From JAGDXO01 sp964541025 (GTDB lineage Archaea > Thermoplasmatota > Thermoplasmata > Thermoplasmatales > GCA-001856825): a DNA stretch of 5,881 nucleotides. The stretch is from NCBI GenBank assembly GCA_964541025.1, contig CAZIOW010000048.1, positions 1 through 5,881 of the forward strand. Reading direction: 5' to 3'. A program made the translations under genes and the position numbers. The notes beneath the pieces are model-generated. The model was not told where the DNA came from, ran no database searches, and worked only from the letters and a program-made list of their open reading frames with translations. Positions 5,578 through 5,881 of the stretch are shown piece by piece (the first letter of the stretch is position 1; the number at the start of each line of letters is the position of its first letter).

Positions 5578-5881
5578 TTAAGATGGCTCGGCAATGACCT
5601 CCTCTTTATCAACAGATTCCTGGAGCTCAATGGCATCAGATGGATTATTTAGGAATATTCCTGTGGCGTATATTACAAACGATGCAATTATTACAGTTAC
5701 CACATCCCAGGGAAATGCTATTATACCAGTGCCGTAGCTTCCGAAGTATGATAACAGAGGAATTGTGACAATCATCAGGATGAACCATACTCCCCCTCTT
5801 AAGTCATTCCAGGAAACTTTCAAATTATTCAGGGAAAAGAGGAAAGGAATCATCCCTACCAATGCAATTATACTCATATAA
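5578..5881 (-). CDS. Membrane permease, C-terminal fragment (probably APC amino-acid transporter; cut by window edge)
   Basis: The last 100 or so residues of an integral membrane protein are present; the reading frame stays open to the right edge, so the ATG at 5877 is an internal methionine. Counting from that Met, three hydrophobic segments are visible: about 2-16, 28-48 (GGVWFILMIVTIPLLSYFGS) and 56-76 (PWDVVTVIIASFVIYATGIF). A hydrophilic acidic tail of about 23 residues follows, probably cytoplasmic. The spacing of the last helices, with an SYFGSYG...FPWD linker between them, resembles the C-terminus of archaeal APC-superfamily amino-acid permeases. The substrate cannot be inferred from this part, and the substrate-binding helices lie outside the window. 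The stop codon is 47 bases before the HIT start; the HIT gene has its own TATA box, so they need not share an mRNA. Confidence 0.65.
   Translation of the reverse strand, partial: YMSIIALVGMIPFLFSLNNLKVSWNDLRGGVWFILMIVTIPLLSYFGSYGTGIIAFPWDVVTVIIASFVIYATGIFLNNPSDAIELQESVDKEEVIAEPS

Noticed and set aside
1..5881. tRNA or rRNA genes, CRISPR arrays, insertion sequences, toxin-antitoxin or defence genes
   Set aside because: No cloverleaf-like segments, spaced direct repeats, transposase motifs or terminal inverted repeats were seen; coding sequence fills nearly the whole window.

Overview
This window looks like chromosomal DNA from an archaeon, most likely of the Thermoplasmatales (Thermoplasma/Ferroplasma/Cuniculiplasma type). 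The evidence is an archaeal-type TyrRS, a GEK1/DTD2-type D-aminoacyl-tRNA deacylase, a deoxyhypusine synthase, an archaeal 6-phospho-3-hexuloisomerase, moderate A+T content, and first genes whose TATA box sits about 24-30 bases before the start codon, as expected for leaderless mRNAs. The order-level placement is inference from protein likeness and promoter style; no rRNA is present.

Layout, left to right: (1) 1-665, minus: the N-terminal 221 residues of an FAD-linked oxidase resembling alkyl-dihydroxyacetone-phosphate synthase; the gene continues off the left edge. (2) 666-741: a compact divergent promoter with a perfect 16-base palindrome between two opposed TATA boxes. (3) 742-1482, plus: dtdA, the only gene on this strand. 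(4) 1475-3405, minus: a tyrS-dhs operon, joined by an ATGA stop/start overlap and convergent with dtdA, which it overlaps by 8 bases. (5) 3462-3998, minus: a SIS-domain 6-phospho-3-hexuloisomerase-like protein. (6) 4033-5046, minus: a TIM-barrel protein related to endonuclease IV whose metal site looks partly eroded. (7) 5102-5530, minus: a HIT-family nucleotide hydrolase/transferase. (8) 5578-5881, minus: the C-terminal end of a membrane permease, probably of the APC amino-acid family, continuing off the right edge.

The centre of the window is a small translation-quality neighbourhood: TyrRS charges tRNA-Tyr, DtdA removes D-amino acids from mischarged tRNA, and deoxyhypusine synthase activates aIF5A. 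The genes to the right look like metabolic housekeeping. Genes are tightly packed, with gaps of 34-76 bases, most of which hold a recognisable promoter. No RNA genes, mobile elements, CRISPR arrays or defence modules are visible, and no stretch longer than 300 bases lacks a gene. I did not find a clear new multi-gene system. The best leads are the degenerate endonuclease IV-like protein, the ADPS-like oxidase in an archaeal setting, and the symmetric divergent promoter.
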